Assembly: GCA_023374025.1 (NCBI GenBank)
Contig: SIJG01000047.1
Location: 469,964 to 533,963, forward strand
Reading direction: 5' to 3'
DNA: 64,000 nucleotides
Origin: Heterodera schachtii
Lineage: Eukaryota > Nematoda > Chromadorea > Rhabditida > Heteroderidae
This document shows, in pieces, positions 21,484-33,652 of the stretch. The first letter of the stretch is position 1, and each line of letters starts with the position of its first letter. The translations under genes and the position numbers were made by a program. The notes below the pieces were generated by a model. That model did not search any database. It had not been told where the DNA came from and saw nothing but the letters and a program-made list of their open reading frames with translations.

Positions 21484-23488
21484 TTTATAAAAGAATTACT
21501 CAAAAATAATTTTTTTTATTATTATTTAAAATTTTTGTTTTTATTATATGTAAGAATGAAAAGATAAAATGCTTTTTATTTTATTATTTTTATTAAATCT
21601 CAATGGGCCTTTTTATTCACATGAAAATCAAATTTAATTTACTGATTTCCGAAAAGAATTAATGATCCAACATTTAAAAATAATAATTAAAAATTCCAAT
21701 GCTTCTCTACTGCTCTGGTCACATTTATTAATTAAAATATATATTTTTAATATTTTATTTCTATTTTATTAAGCTAAAATTGGCTCTTTTTTTTGCTAAT
21801 ACAAAAATAGGATTTTTAATCTTGAGTCCTGAATCCTGGTCAGGTCAGTTTTTTTCAAAATTCAATGCCGCTACTCTTTTTAAGAATTTCAAAATACTAA
21901 AATAAATCAAAATTATGAACTTTTTTTTTGATCAACTAAAACCGAAGTTACGTGGTTTTGTTGAATAAAAACTCAAATCTTTCTAACTTTTCTAAAAAAT
22001 AATTTACTTTCATTTTAAAATGATTGAAATACAAATCTTAATAATTTTAAAAATTTCTACTCACTTTGTTATTAAGATGTTTGCCAATGATATTAAAATT
22101 TACATTGAGCATAAAAATGATAAAAATAGAGAGCATTTAGATCAGTCCCTAAACATCTAAGGAAAACATCATTGATCGGCCATTCCTCAGGCTGATCAGT
22201 CCTTAACACATCAAATGGACCAAGAGATTCTTATGACTGTTTAGTCGTTGGAAATTTCGGCTGTTTAGTCAACAATCATTTCAATTTTGTTTCTAATCGT
22301 TTACCATTGCTGTTAAGTCTTTTCCTGCAAATTAGCTGATTTTCATTACTGCACACAAACATTGTTTCTGACAAGAATCTGCCCAGTCCCATCGGCGGCA
22401 TAAATTGGATAGCGAATCGCTCTAATTATAGGCAATTGGCCATTTTTGGATCCAAATCGATCATCACTGTCTGTTTTGACAACCAAATTCCCATTTATTC
22501 AAAAATGCCGTCGTTAGGCAAAACTCGTTGTAACTTTATGTGAGGGATTGACTTTTTTTAAACTAAATTTCTACAAGGTGAGGGAGAGAATAATGCTTGA
22601 ACCACTAATGTTCATAATCTTGCAATTTTTAATCACTCACTTTCGGATTTTCATTTTATATATTTTACAAAAAATAATAATTAATTATTTTCCTTTTTTT
22701 AATCAATAGAGTTGATAAAATAAATTATTTAATAAAAAATTTTTTTTTAAATAAATGGGAAAATATTGATCATTAGTCTCCAAACTCAAAAATGCATAAA
22801 AACGGTCAGAATCGATGTAAAAAGGTTAGAAATGGGCCGGAAAAATAGAATTGGGGGCGCGCTTCCCTTATTCAAGCTGAAAAAGTGCCGGAATTGGAGT
22901 GCCAAACTCAGCTAGGACTCAAATGACCGCACTGTAAAAAGCACTCAAAAGACATTTTAAATAATTTTATAGGGTAATTTTTGGCGCTGATCACGAATAT
23001 GACCTTTATTTTGCAAAATTCCTAACCCCCAACCCTAATTCGAACAAAATTTTAAATTTAGAAAAGACGCCAAATATAAAAGTTTGAATTTGCATATTGC
23101 GCTAAAAAACCGCCGCACACTCGACTACGGCGGCCAGCAGGTGGGGCGAGATTGCGAGTCCGGCATCGTAAGAAAATTAATAAAAAAAATTTAAAAAAAT
23201 TCGTAAACTTTTCGAATTTATATAAAACAAACCAAACCAATTTAGCAGCTTTTTCAGGAATTAATTGGCAAAACATAAGCCAATTCCGGCAAAAAAAATT
23301 TACCAATTCACGATTTCTGATCTTCTCCGTTATAAATGCGAGTGCATAAGCCGTGAGAAATGTGAGTTGATGGGACCAAAGTGATCAGTGATCATTAGGC
23401 GTACAATTTAAAGCATAGGCCATTTTGAAAAAATAATGATGAAACTTAAGGGAAATAAAACTACAAAAATTTTAGGTGCATATAATTT
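21484..23488. other. AT-rich intergenic DNA with a dispersed 233-bp repeat
   Basis: 22140-22372 (AGATCAGTCCCTAAACATCT … CAAACATTGTTTCTGA) is repeated in direct orientation at 35249-35481 with only a few differences. Nothing else is recognised. A GC-richer patch at 23095-23165 has no conserved frame. Confidence 0.5.
22140..22372 (+). repeat. Dispersed 233-bp repeat, copy A
   Basis: Nearly identical to 35249-35481. It contains two TGATCAGTCC words and the block TTTAGTCGTTGGAAATTTCGG. No terminal inverted repeats or coding frame are evident. It could be a MITE or a segmental duplicate. Confidence 0.75.
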
Positions 23489-26320
23489 TTATTTCTCGAT
23501 CCATACTGATCGGCGTAACAAATGATCATTAAATTTGAAAACACGAATTACATCATCAGGAATTTCGTCTTTCACAGTGAAATCAATGGCCAATGTCACT
23601 CTGTCCTCATTTTGATTGTAAAAATCATTGCTCGAGTCCATCAATTGCTTAATTATAGCCATTTATAATTTAATTGGCCATTATTTATTTGAATTGGCAC
23701 TCACAGCAAAGGAAATGAAATTAGAGAAACCCCAGCTGTTCTCGAAGCTGTAAAAAGTGTGTTGATCACGTGAATGTGCTCTGATCTTATAGTCTCCCAC
23801 GCCGCTCTTTTGCGATACAATTCGAAAAGTCGACGAACATTTGCACTCCCAACTTTTGTCTTACAATTAGTGACAATTAATGGTAATTATTATTAATTAG
23901 CATTTCATTTGCACCTTCTTTCGGTCCATTGCACAAAAGGTAAATGCCCAACCATTTCTTATTGTCAGTGCTTCCATTTTCCGTTCTAATTTGTGCCACA
24001 ATTTCCCATGCAAATCCATTGATGTACAAAGTGTCGCCTTTACGTTCACTTCCAACGATTTCTCGCACAAATTCCGACAAATTTTCAATGTCCATCGAAA
24101 GTGTCCACTTCAATTTGTTTAGATCCCAAACGAATTTGTCCATTTTTTCATCTTTCACTGTGACATCAATGGCCAATGTCACTTTGTCCTCTTCTCTGTT
24201 GTAAAAACCATTGCTCTGGTCCATCAGTTCCTTAATTAGCCATAATTGGGTCAATTAAGGAACATGTACAATTAGCACTCACCGCAAAGGAAACGAATAC
24301 GAATCCCCAATTTGTGAAATCCCTTCCCCAAATAGTTGGTTTATTGCAAAAAATAAGGTCACAAAGTGTCCCAATCGAATTCTCCGCCCAATTTTTTTGT
24401 GAAATGATTCGAATTGTTGCCGAACATTTACAACTCCAATTTCCTAAAAAGTCAATTAAATATGCATTGTTGTTGCACTAATTATTTATCAATTAGCATT
24501 TAATTGCACCTTCTTTTGGAGCATCGCACAACAGATAAATGCCCAACCATTTCTCATCATTGCCAGTGTCTTCATTTGTTGTTATTTGTGCCACAATTTT
24601 CCATGGCAGTCGCTTTATGTGTACAGTTTTGCTGTAACGACTGCTATCATCAGCTTCTCGTGCAAATTTGGACACTTTTTCAATGTCCATCAAAAGGGTT
24701 CCGTCTGTCCAAATTCGTTGTTGGTCAAAATTCGATTGTCTTTTGTTTTGTTGAACATCAATCACTTCATCCATTGTTAATAGGCCGGATGGAACTGTAA
24801 AAATCTTAATTAGCTGGATAATCTTGTCAATTTTTGGAAAAGCATAGAATTTTGGAATTTATTTTAAAATCGGAAATTTTTTTTTGTTCATTTATCTCCC
24901 TAAACTTGTACCAATTTCCTTCGCAAATTCCTCGCTTGACAAAAGCGGAAAGCGAATTTTGAACAGTGCCGGGCCAAGCATAACACGACGATTCTCTGCC
25001 GAGCATTCAATGCCATTTTGACGGCACTTCAAATCGGCCCAACGGAGTGCCGAAAAAACAATTAAAATTAATGGGGAATAATTAAAGAATTAATTAGAAA
25101 TTATTTCTTCTTTATAGTAAAGTTACTGCTTTCCAAATTGTAATTTCTTCATGGATTTGCAATTCGTCACGTCCAAAAATCTCGCTTAATGTTTTTTGGT
25201 CAATTTGCAAAAATTCCTCCGATTTGACCAAAGTGTCCGCATTTTTGTCAATGTAAGACAAACAACAATTCGCAAAATCCTAAAAAAAAAAAAAAAAAAT
25301 TATATTTTGAATAATAATTGCATTTAAATTCGTTTAAATTTCACCTCCAAGTCAAAAAGGCGGGCCTCGACATAAGCAACGAAAACATTGCGCAATTCAG
25401 AGATGGGAATTTGCAAAGATGGATCAACCAGGCCAGGGATATTGTACTTTTTGGCTAATAAAAATATTACTCATTAAATTTAATTTCAAATATTAATTTA
25501 TTTATATTTAATTAAAAAAAAATAAATCCACCGGCGTAAAGCACTGCCATTGCATTGTCTCCGTTCAATCCGCTTAAATCATCCGTGTAAATGAAGCTCA
25601 ACATCACTTTGAACGCTGCTGCTTCAACGTCTGGTATCTCCACATCAGCAGGGCAATTAGTAGAGTCTAATTGAATATATAGAGTAATTAGCAGAGGAGA
25701 TTTGAAAATTAATTAGGGTAATTAATTTATTATATTTCTATTAAAATTATGCATTATATGTTTTACCATTTTCAGCATTTGCATTTTGCGAGTCAAAATG
25801 AAACATTGTTGCAAATACATCGGAAGCGTTCATCAATATTAATTTATGGGCTGGCACACGCTTAAAAGAATTTTCAAATCGTTCAAGAATTTTTCTGAAA
25901 TTTTTCGGTTCATTTTTAGGGGTGTTTTTTGTTTTTATTACATTTACGTTAAGGATTTTTCCGAAAATCCTGAAAATAGGTGCCAAAAATGGCGAAATAG
26001 GCACAAAAATAGGTGCCTAGGCATTAAGCATAAAAAATCCGAAATAGGCAAAAATAGACGCATTATAAAAACACCCTAGAAGCCTCTAAGCAAGCTAAAA
26101 ATTCTTTTTTTGTGCTTATCTCAACATTATATGGACGTAAAAATTTTAGGCATTTGCCTAAAAATCCCAACCCAAGAGTCGGGGAAATTATAATTAAATT
26201 TTAATTTTAATTTTTAAAATTTGCCTCTTTTGCGTCTCCGTCGCCCACCCAAAAGTGCACATCCGCGTACCCTCCCGTGCTCAGCATCAATTTGAGACCA
26301 GCAATCGCTGCTTTGGACAT
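23489..26320 (-). CDS. BTB-BACK-MATH-MATH protein, 11 exons, about 600 aa
   Basis: Likely a Cullin-3 substrate adaptor. Exons (minus): 26320-26225, 25860-25767, 25666-25532, 25454-25345, 25279-25127, 25050-24912, 24794-24510, 24443-24283, 24230-23915, 23859-23705, 23647-23489. All phases match and give 601 codons with the stop. BTB about residues 18-115 (PAHKLILMNASDVFATMF; FKVMLSFIYTDDL), BACK about 135-240 (EIFGRDELQIHEEITIW; RFPLLSSEEFAKEI), then two tandem MATH-like domains about 270-425 and 430-590, each with WKIVAQI/WEIVAQI, KWLGIYLLC and DKVTLAIDVTV/DRVTLAIDFTV signatures. The family is expanded in Globodera as I recall. Intron 1 has a GC donor (GAG|GCAAAT) and holds mobile debris. Intron 5 ends in CG instead of AG (TTTTTTCG|GCA, 25051-25052), so it may not splice normally. 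All frames are otherwise open. Confidence 0.85.
25870..26190. mobile_element. Decayed AATAGGCAC-type hAT relic in BTB intron 1
   Basis: Shares AATAGGCACAAAAATAGG words, GTGCTTATCTCAACATTATA and the terminal TTTAGGCATTTGCCTAAAAA with the complete element 33653-34256. The left end is missing and no target duplication was found. A further scrap lies at 29645-29695. Confidence 0.6.
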
Positions 26321-28018
26321 AATAATTAATGTATTTGCTAAATTAGATACAAAAGATTTTGATAATTATGTCAACTTTTAGTCTCCTCGTGAGATAATAC
26401 AAAAAATAATAATAAAAAACAAAAATCCATTTTAGAGAAAGAGAAAACATGAAAATAGTGTGTGACACATTTTTTTCTGTTTATTTTGTTGAAAATATAA
26501 TTTTAAACAAAAAAAAAATGGAATGAAAAAAAAAAGACAAAAATGAACATTTTTATAGAGAGAGAGAGAGCGCAAAAAAATTATTGAAAAATAAATATCT
26601 AAAAAATAGGAAAGAACAGAAATGAATTTAATTGAAATAATCCATTTTTCTAGTAAATACGAATGGGTTATGTACTAAAATGTTTTCATGAATTTTATAA
26701 AACCAAATTTAAATTCAAAATAAACTAATACCAAAAATTAATATTTTTGGTGCAAAACTTTAAATAAGTGAATAAAGAAAAAAACAACAAAAAATTTCAT
26801 TGATTTTAAATTATTCGTATAATCCCTATAAGCATCAAATAAAGCTAATGTAAAACTCCGCGTTTAATTACAGTGATTTCCCACTTTTTCTTATATTAAA
26901 AATTTGTTTATTAAATCAAATTAAACATACATAATTATTCAACATTTGGTATGTTTACACGTAATTTTCACAATTCTGCTGCTGGTTGAAAAACAATATT
27001 TGTTTACATTTGCATTGATTTGGATCAACTTTTTTGCCCGGGGGCAAAGCGATGCAAAAAAAATTGGAGAAAAACACACGGGGAGGAAGGAAGAAAAGAA
27101 GAAGAACAACAAAACATTACATTAATTTTTCTGACACAAATTTATCACATTTGGCTACATATTTGTTATTGAGCATTCATTGGCATACCATGCCAAAAAA
27201 TGAGAGATGAACCAATAAATTAAAGAGTGCAGAGAAAAACATGCCTCTCATTTTGGCGTACTTTCTTTATCTCTCTGTTAGAAAAAAAAAGCTGAATTTA
27301 CTTCTCTCAACAACTTTTTTCCTCAAACAAATAATTTCTTCAAATTTTTCTCATCGATAGAAAAAAAAAGAGTGAAAATATCTTCCAATTTGATAGGTAA
27401 AAACCTTCAAAAATATTTTCGAAATTCATCATTGTTTAATTTTTTGTAGACAGAAAATGAATAAAAGTATTAAAATGCCGTGGAGCAAACTCGAACCTTC
27501 ACTCCCTTATCCCTTTCTTTACAAAAACCAATTAGCCACAAATCAAATCTTTTTTTGGTACAGAAGCTCCCGGACTGATGGAAGCTGCTAGGGCCAATTA
27601 CAATTTATATTCCGATGATTTGGGCACGGAATTTCAGTTTCAAAATTCCGTAATAATTTACCTTCGTCAGCATTCCAATTATTATAAAATTTGAACTAAA
27701 TGTTTTCTCTTGAACTGTTCAAATCAGGTGCACTTTTCCCATCCCGCTTAGTTTATTTTATATTGAAATTTGAAAATTAATTTCTTTTTTTTATTTTTAA
27801 ATTTTCTCAAAATCATCAGTGGGAGCCTTCGCCATTCACTTGTTCATAGTTAGGTAATTAGGCTTGGGATGTGATTAACCTGCTTGATTAGTCAAGAGCA
27901 TAAGTATTTAACTGATTTTAGGCTGTGATTTTTTTTTTCAAATTTATCATTTATTCCATTTTATTTCTAATTATTTTATCAAAATAAATAGATAAAACGA
28001 ATCTTACAATTGATTATA
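26321..28018. other. Divergent intergenic region between two BTB genes
   Basis: 1.7 kb between the two ATGs, AT-rich, presumably holding both promoters. At 27565-27650 an exon-like frame after GGTACAG (APGLMEAARANYNLYSDD) runs to a possible GTAATA donor; it is unrecognised. On the minus strand at 27480-27560 there are A-box (TGGCTAATTGG) and B-box (GGTTCGAGTTT) words, a possible tRNA-derived SINE remnant. A GA-repeat (GAGAGAGAGAG) is at 26559. Confidence 0.35.
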
Positions 28019-29041
28019 ATGTCCCAATCAGTGGTTGATTGGATGAAGCACTTGTTGAGCACGGGTGTGGACGCGGATGTTTATTTTTGGTGTGGGACGG
28101 AGACGCAAAAGAGGCGAGTCGTCAAATTAAAAATTTATTATTAATCATTTAAAAAAAGTGAAAATTTTAGTTAATTATTGTTTATTTTATTTAAATCCTT
28201 TTAAGCTTTTGCAAGCACACAAACTCATTTTGAAGTTAGCTTCCGAAGTTTTTGAGGCAATGTTCCGTTTTGATGCCAAAAACGAGAAAGCGGAAATTTG
28301 GTAAAATATTAATGATAATAATTATAACAATTATTTGACTTAGTTCCAATAATTTAATTTTCAATTAGCCTCTGCTAATTGTCCCGTGGAGGTCCCTGAT
28401 GTTGAAGCATCAGCGTTCAAAGTGATGTTGAGCTATATTTACGCGGATGATTTGAACGAATTGAACGGAGACAATACAATGGCAGTGCTTTACGCCGGTG
28501 AATTTATTTTCAATAATAATTATTTTTTAATTAGCCAAAAAGTACAATATCCCTGGCCTGGTTGGTCCATGTTAGCTAATTCCCATCTCCGAATTGCGCA
28601 ATGGCATTGAGTGCTCGGCAGAAAATCGTCGTGCTATGCTTGGTCCGGCACTGTTCAAAATTCGCTTTCCGCTGATCTTAATTGAGGACTTTTCGAAGAA
28701 TATTGGTAAAACAAAGAGATTAAAATCAAATTAAATTATTCTGTAACGACTGCCGACTTTATAAATAATTAATTTTAATTTTTCATATATTTTCAATACT
28801 TTCAAAATGTTTATAAATAAATTGAAATTTTATCCATTTTTTCAGTTCCATTCAATGTGTTATCAAAAGATGAAGTGATCGCCGTTTATCAGTTCCATGC
28901 CCTTCCAAATTGTCATGGGATTACCGACGGACTTTTGCCAATGCCATTTTCGACGAATGGACGAATTTCCGATCTGAAAAAGGGCACACTTTTGATGAAC
29001 ATTGAAAAAGTGTCCGAATTTGCACGAGAGGCTGATTTATA
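28019..29041 (+). pseudogene. Truncated BTB-BACK paralogue
   Basis: Exons: 28019-28113 (MSQSVVDWMKHLLSTGVDAD; GC donor GAG|GCGAGT), 28206-28300 (LLQAHKLILKLASEVFEAMF), 28369-28497 (VEVPDVEASAFKVMLSYIYA), 28535-28705 and 28846-29041. Exon 1 is one base short relative to exon 2 (TGGTGTGGGAC against TGGGTGGGCGAC in the minus-strand gene), exon 2 is one base long, and exon 4 has an in-frame TAG near 28574. In exon 4 the sequence jumps from ISELRN to GIECSAENRR: the part matching exons 4-6 of the intact gene is deleted at an AATGGC junction. The last exon stops after EKVSEFAREADL, before any MATH domain. Confidence 0.8.
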
Positions 29042-29749
29042 ATTTGAAATTGCATCTCTGCGGGCCTTCAACTGATTTTGAATTTTTAAAGTTCTGCTTT
29101 TAAAAATTTATTAGAATGCTTAAAGCATCCAATAAAGCACATTCCAGTTTGACTTTTTTGAGAGAGTCGCCGGCATTTAATTTTTAACTGATTCTGGATT
29201 ACTTTCTTTATTGTCTAGGCGACATTAAACATTCTTGGTCGTTCCCTGTTATTAATAATAAGGATAATTAATTTGTAATTTTTTTATTGAAATGTTACAG
29301 AAATATTTTAAAATTTTAATAAATTGGTGGAACAAAACGGTGCTATGACAAAGTACGAAAAGTGCAAAGTGGGCGAAGCAAGAAAAGTATAAGGTTAACG
29401 AAATACGAAAAAGTGCAAGTGATCAAATTAAAACCAAAATAATTATTTTAAAAATGAAAAGAAATAATTATGTTAATTAATTAAATTTATTATAAACATT
29501 TATTATTTAAGTTCCGTTACATAATTAAAAAATATTTTGCAATCATTAATTGCCATAATGATTTTATGGTCTTGTAATTTTTTTATAGTCATTTAAACTT
29601 ACAATTTAGCAGAATTTAGCATTGAGCCACGTTAAAAACTCATTTTTTGTGCTTATCTCAACATTAGATGAACGCAAAAGTTTAGTCATTTGCATAAAAA
29701 TACCATCACAAATAATTAAATTAAAATAATTAATATTGAAAAATGCCAA
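29042..29749. other. AT-rich spacer with hAT scrap
   Basis: No gene is seen. 29645-29695 carries the GTGCTTATCTCAACATTA word of the AATAGGCAC element family. Confidence 0.4.
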
Positions 29750-30474
29750 TAAACAAATCACTTTTCTTCTTTTGAGGTTCTCTGCTGATGAGACATTTCT
29801 TCTCCAAATTTTTTCTTCCATTTTAAAATGTGCTATTTCCACTAAGTTTCAATGTTTTTTGCAATAATTGCATCGCCAATTTGCGCATTATTCAGTTTTA
29901 ATTGCTAATAATTTTTTATTTTTTTCATTTTTTCTTTCTCCATTATTCTTTTATTGCTAATGCCAAATTTTCTCTTCCATCTCTTAATTATTCCATAGCT
30001 AACTCCAATTTTCTTACAAATTTCGGCATAGTTTTAACGCCATTCTTTTCTTGAATATTTTCCTTTTTGCTTATATTCATTTGCCATTTCAATAAGATTT
30101 TGTACAATTTCAAATTTTTCTTCATTTGTTTTTGATTTATAGCATTTGCTTTTTTGAAGACCAAATTCTTTAATCCATTTTCGAATATAATTAATATTTG
30201 TTCCCAATTTTTTCGCAATTTTTAAATTAATTTTATTCCATTTTTTTGTTGAATATTTTCTTCCTTTTTCTTTTATTTTCTCTTTTATTTTATAATATTT
30301 TCTGACAATTTCTTTTTTCTTCTCTTCATTTCGTTTTTCTTCTTCTTTTTCTTCCCATTTTTCTCCAAATATTTCGTCAAATGATTTTTGTTTCAATTTT
30401 TTATTTTCTGTTCCAATTTGATTAATTTGAGTGATCAAAAATATAATTAAAACTAATAATAGGTGGAATTTCAT
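29750..30474 (-). pseudogene. Lysine-rich secreted HTH-repeat protein, copy 4, nonsense
   Basis: The ATG at 30474 opens a clean signal-peptide-like leader (MKFHLLLVLIIFLITQ), then SFDEIFGEKWEEKEEE and HTH-like repeat 1 (KYSTKKWNKINLKIAKKLG…IRKWIKEFG). Repeat 2 begins KYSRKEW and is stopped by TAA at 30034-30036 where the relatives have Gln (CAA to TAA fits a C-to-T change). Homology goes on in frame as NYAEICKKIGVSYGIIKRWK down to about 29935, and a decayed repeat 3 reaches about 29750. This copy shows the intact leader best. If translated, it gives a 146-residue secreted product. Oriented head-to-head with copy 5. Confidence 0.65.
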
Positions 30475-31959
30475 TTTTCTTCAAAAATTCTCAAAAATAA
30501 TTGGAATTTATTTTTTTAAATATAATTAATAGTTTTTTATTTTTAAATAATGAAAATCTAAATCCCTCTGATTTCTTACAAATAAGAAAACCTATCTAAT
30601 TAAAAAAAAAATATTATTACATAATTAAATTTTATTCTACTGAACAATATTGGCAAGAATAAAGTAAAATAATGATTAATTTTAAAATATTTTTTCCATT
30701 AATTAACATTTTATTAGAGTGGTCACCGGAAATGAGTAAAGTCGTAAATTAATTCATAAAATAATATTAAATTTAAATCTCTACTCATGGCTAATGGAAA
30801 AAGAAAAAATATTAAAAAGGCTTTAAAATGGCCAATACGCAAAATTTAAAAATATACTTTTTTTATTAAAAGAAATTTTTTTTTTTTTCTAAATTTGGGT
30901 CAGTTTTTATGGGATTTTTTTTCTGAAATTTTTAAGGATCGATTTTGAGAGTGCGCCGAACTTTGCGACTGAGATCTTTTTCGACAGCAGCAAAGGACAT
31001 TTCGTCAGAAATATTATAAATTTTAGGAGGGTACATTTCGACAGTAAAAAGTAATTAACTTTCAATTAGGGAGGGGAGGCAAAATCGTAAAATTTTCTCA
31101 AACAAAAAAACAAAATTAAGCCAAACAGTATTGAGACAATAATTTTTAAAATCAAAAATTTTACAAGAAAATAAATAAATAAATTTTGAAATGAATTATA
31201 GAGAAAATCTTTCTTCCTTCTTAGGGGTCTATTGAAAATGTTAGGGGTCGATTCTTAAGGATGGGACCAGAGCTAGAAAACGGTACTTCCGCTATGGCTT
31301 TGAAACATTTCTGGCTGCTTCGAAAATATATTTTCGTAAATTCTGACTTTTTAAAAATTTAATTTTTAAAATTTTTGTTACGGGCAAAAGTTATTTTTAG
31401 TTGCTGGTATATTTTTATTTTTTTATCATTGCATTTTTTAGGAATTTTGTGCAAAATGCTAAAATAAAAAAAACAGCAGATTCTTTAAAAAAAATTTTTA
31501 AGGTAAAAGCATAATTTGAAATGCAAATTTTCATTTCTGAGATAAATATGGATGTTTAATGAATTTTTTAGAAAATTATTTTAAAGCTAATCGCCCTTCT
31601 GGTTTTTATACCATTTTAGTGAAGAATTTTTTTTAAAAATGCGAAACTAATTACCAAAGATTGCTATAATAATATAAAAATTATTTTAATTTAACTTATG
31701 AATTATTTTATGATTTCCAATTTATTTTTTCTGGGGGCTAGAATAATAAAATGTAATTAATGGAAAATTAAATTTAATCATTATTTTTCTTATTCTTGCT
31801 CAGTAGAATAACAAAAAATAAAATCTTAGTTATTATTTATTTTCAATTAAATATATTTTTCTTATTCATAAGAAATTATTCATTTATAAAAATTAATTTA
31901 ATTTAAAATTGCATTTTTGAAAAAATAAATAAAATTTATTTTTGAGAATTTTAAATATA
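30475..31959. other. Region between head-to-head HTH copies
   Basis: The flanks of copies 4 and 5 are themselves inverted relatives (CTACTGAACAATATTGGCAAG near 30640 against CTTGCTCAGTAGAATAACA near 31796), so the duplication included about 300 bp upstream of each gene. The centre (30880-31640) is AT-rich with no gene. Confidence 0.45.
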
Positions 31960-33380
31960 ATGAAATTCCACCTATTAGTTGTTTTGATTATATTTTTGAT
32001 GATCGAAATTCATCAAATTAAAATGGAAAATTAAAAATTGGAACAAAAATCATTTGATGAAATATTTGGAGAAAAATGGGAAGAAAAAGAAGAAGAAAAA
32101 CGAAATGAATTGAAAAAAAGAGAAATAATTGCAAAATATTATAAAATAATAGAAAAATAAAAAAAAGGAAGAAAATTCTCAACAAAAGAATGGAGAAAAA
32201 TTGAAGGAAAAATTTCGAAAAAATTGGGGACAAATCGAACATACATTCAAAAATGGATTAAAGAATTTGGAATTCAAAAACAAATACAAAAAAGTTACAA
32301 ATAGAGTAGCACGGGACCGGGACCGGGTCGGGAAATCCCGATTTTGCCAGTCCCGGTCCCGGCGGGACTAAATAAGCACTGGTAAGAATGGGGGTCTGGG
32401 TGAGAAAAGAGAAGGGAATTGGTGAGAAGGAGAAATCTTTGAGAAAAAAATTAATTATTTATTTTATTTATTGCCTTGTTTTTCACATCGTTATGTGGTC
32501 TAGTGGCTAAACCTTCTTACTTTCAGTATTTTTCGCTTGGGTTCAAGTCCCCACTTGAACAGAATAATTTTTATATTTTCTTTACCATTTTTGTAATTGA
32601 AATTTTAATTAATAAATAAAATATTCCAAGTTTATTTTTATTTAATTTTTAAACAGTAACAAATTAACCAAATATTGGTCATTTTTACAAATTCTGTTAA
32701 CATATTTCACTCAAAATTTCAAAATTTTTCCGGCGGCGCCTATCGGCACCGCCGGACCCTGCCGCCCCTCACCAATGTTCCCAAAAGTTTTTTAGAAAAC
32801 AGCGCCACAAAAACAGCGATTTAAAAGCAAAAAATTTAAGGAATTGTTAATTTATTAAAAAATCCAGAATTTTGGGACCCAGAAAATTCCAAGATTCCAG
32901 ATTCCCCCCCCCCCCCCCCCCCGAAATGAAAATTTTTAAAAACTTTCCAGAGAATAATAGAAAATTGTTCGAATTCCTCCCCTAAAAGAAAATTAAAAAT
33001 TTTATGGGTACCTTTTGAATTTAGGTAATTTTCGTAACAAAATTCACGAAAATTTTTAAAATTTTTTCAATTAAATGAATATAAACAAAAAAGAAAATAT
33101 TCTACCAAAGAATGGCAAAAAAATTATAAAGAAATTTGTAAGAAAATTGGAGTTAGTCATCCATTAATTGAGAAATGGAAGATAAAATTTGGCATTAGCA
33201 TTGAAAAAAGAACTACGAAAGAGAAAATGGAGAAAATGAAAATTTATTGTCAAATTAAAAGAGAAATGCCAAAAAGAGTGACAAAGAATTGCGAAAATGC
33301 TGAAAATTGGTAAAACGAATATTTCAAAAAGGAAAAAACATTTTGTGGAAGAAATTTTGAAGGATTGAACAAATGGATTT
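31960..33380 (+). pseudogene. Lysine-rich secreted HTH-repeat protein, copy 5, split by insertion
   Basis: The ATG at 31960 starts a leader (MKFHLLVVLIIFLMIE), then SFDEIFGEKWEEKEEEKRNE and repeat 1 (FSTKEWRKIEGKISKKLG…IQKWIKEFG) to 32302. There are in-frame TAA codons near 32031 and 32157. A mobile insertion occupies 32303-33064, after which repeat 2 resumes (KYSTKEWQKNYKEICKKIG…IEKWKIKFG). Its 3' part decays to about 33380. Confidence 0.7.
32303..33064. mobile_element. Composite insertion with CCCGG words, SINE head and GC palindrome
   Basis: Starts TAGAGTAGCACGGGACCGGG, a hAT-like end related to those at 18345 and 51391. It contains a tRNA-Glu-like head at 32494-32566 (A-box TGGTCTAGTGGCTAA, loop ACTTTCAGT, B-box GGGTTCAAGTCCC), a GC palindrome at 32730-32755 and an 18-base C run near 32905. 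The right boundary is inferred from where HTH homology resumes; no target duplication was found, so a deletion at the right end is likely. Confidence 0.6.
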
Positions 33381-33652
33381 AAGAAAATTTGGATAAATTT
33401 ATTTAAAAAATTATCTGTGCTCTAATAAAATAGATTTTTTATATAAATTTTCAAAAAAGATTGTATTGGTATTTTGATAAATAAATTTTTTTAAATATTT
33501 AATAAAAGTGATTAAAAGAAATAACATGCCTTAATAATTTTATGGCAAAATGATTTAAAAATGTCCGCGTAATTTATTAATTTCGAATTTTTGTTCGAAT
33601 TCAGGGTTTGGAATTCGGAATTTTGAAAAATAAATATCATATTAATGATCAG

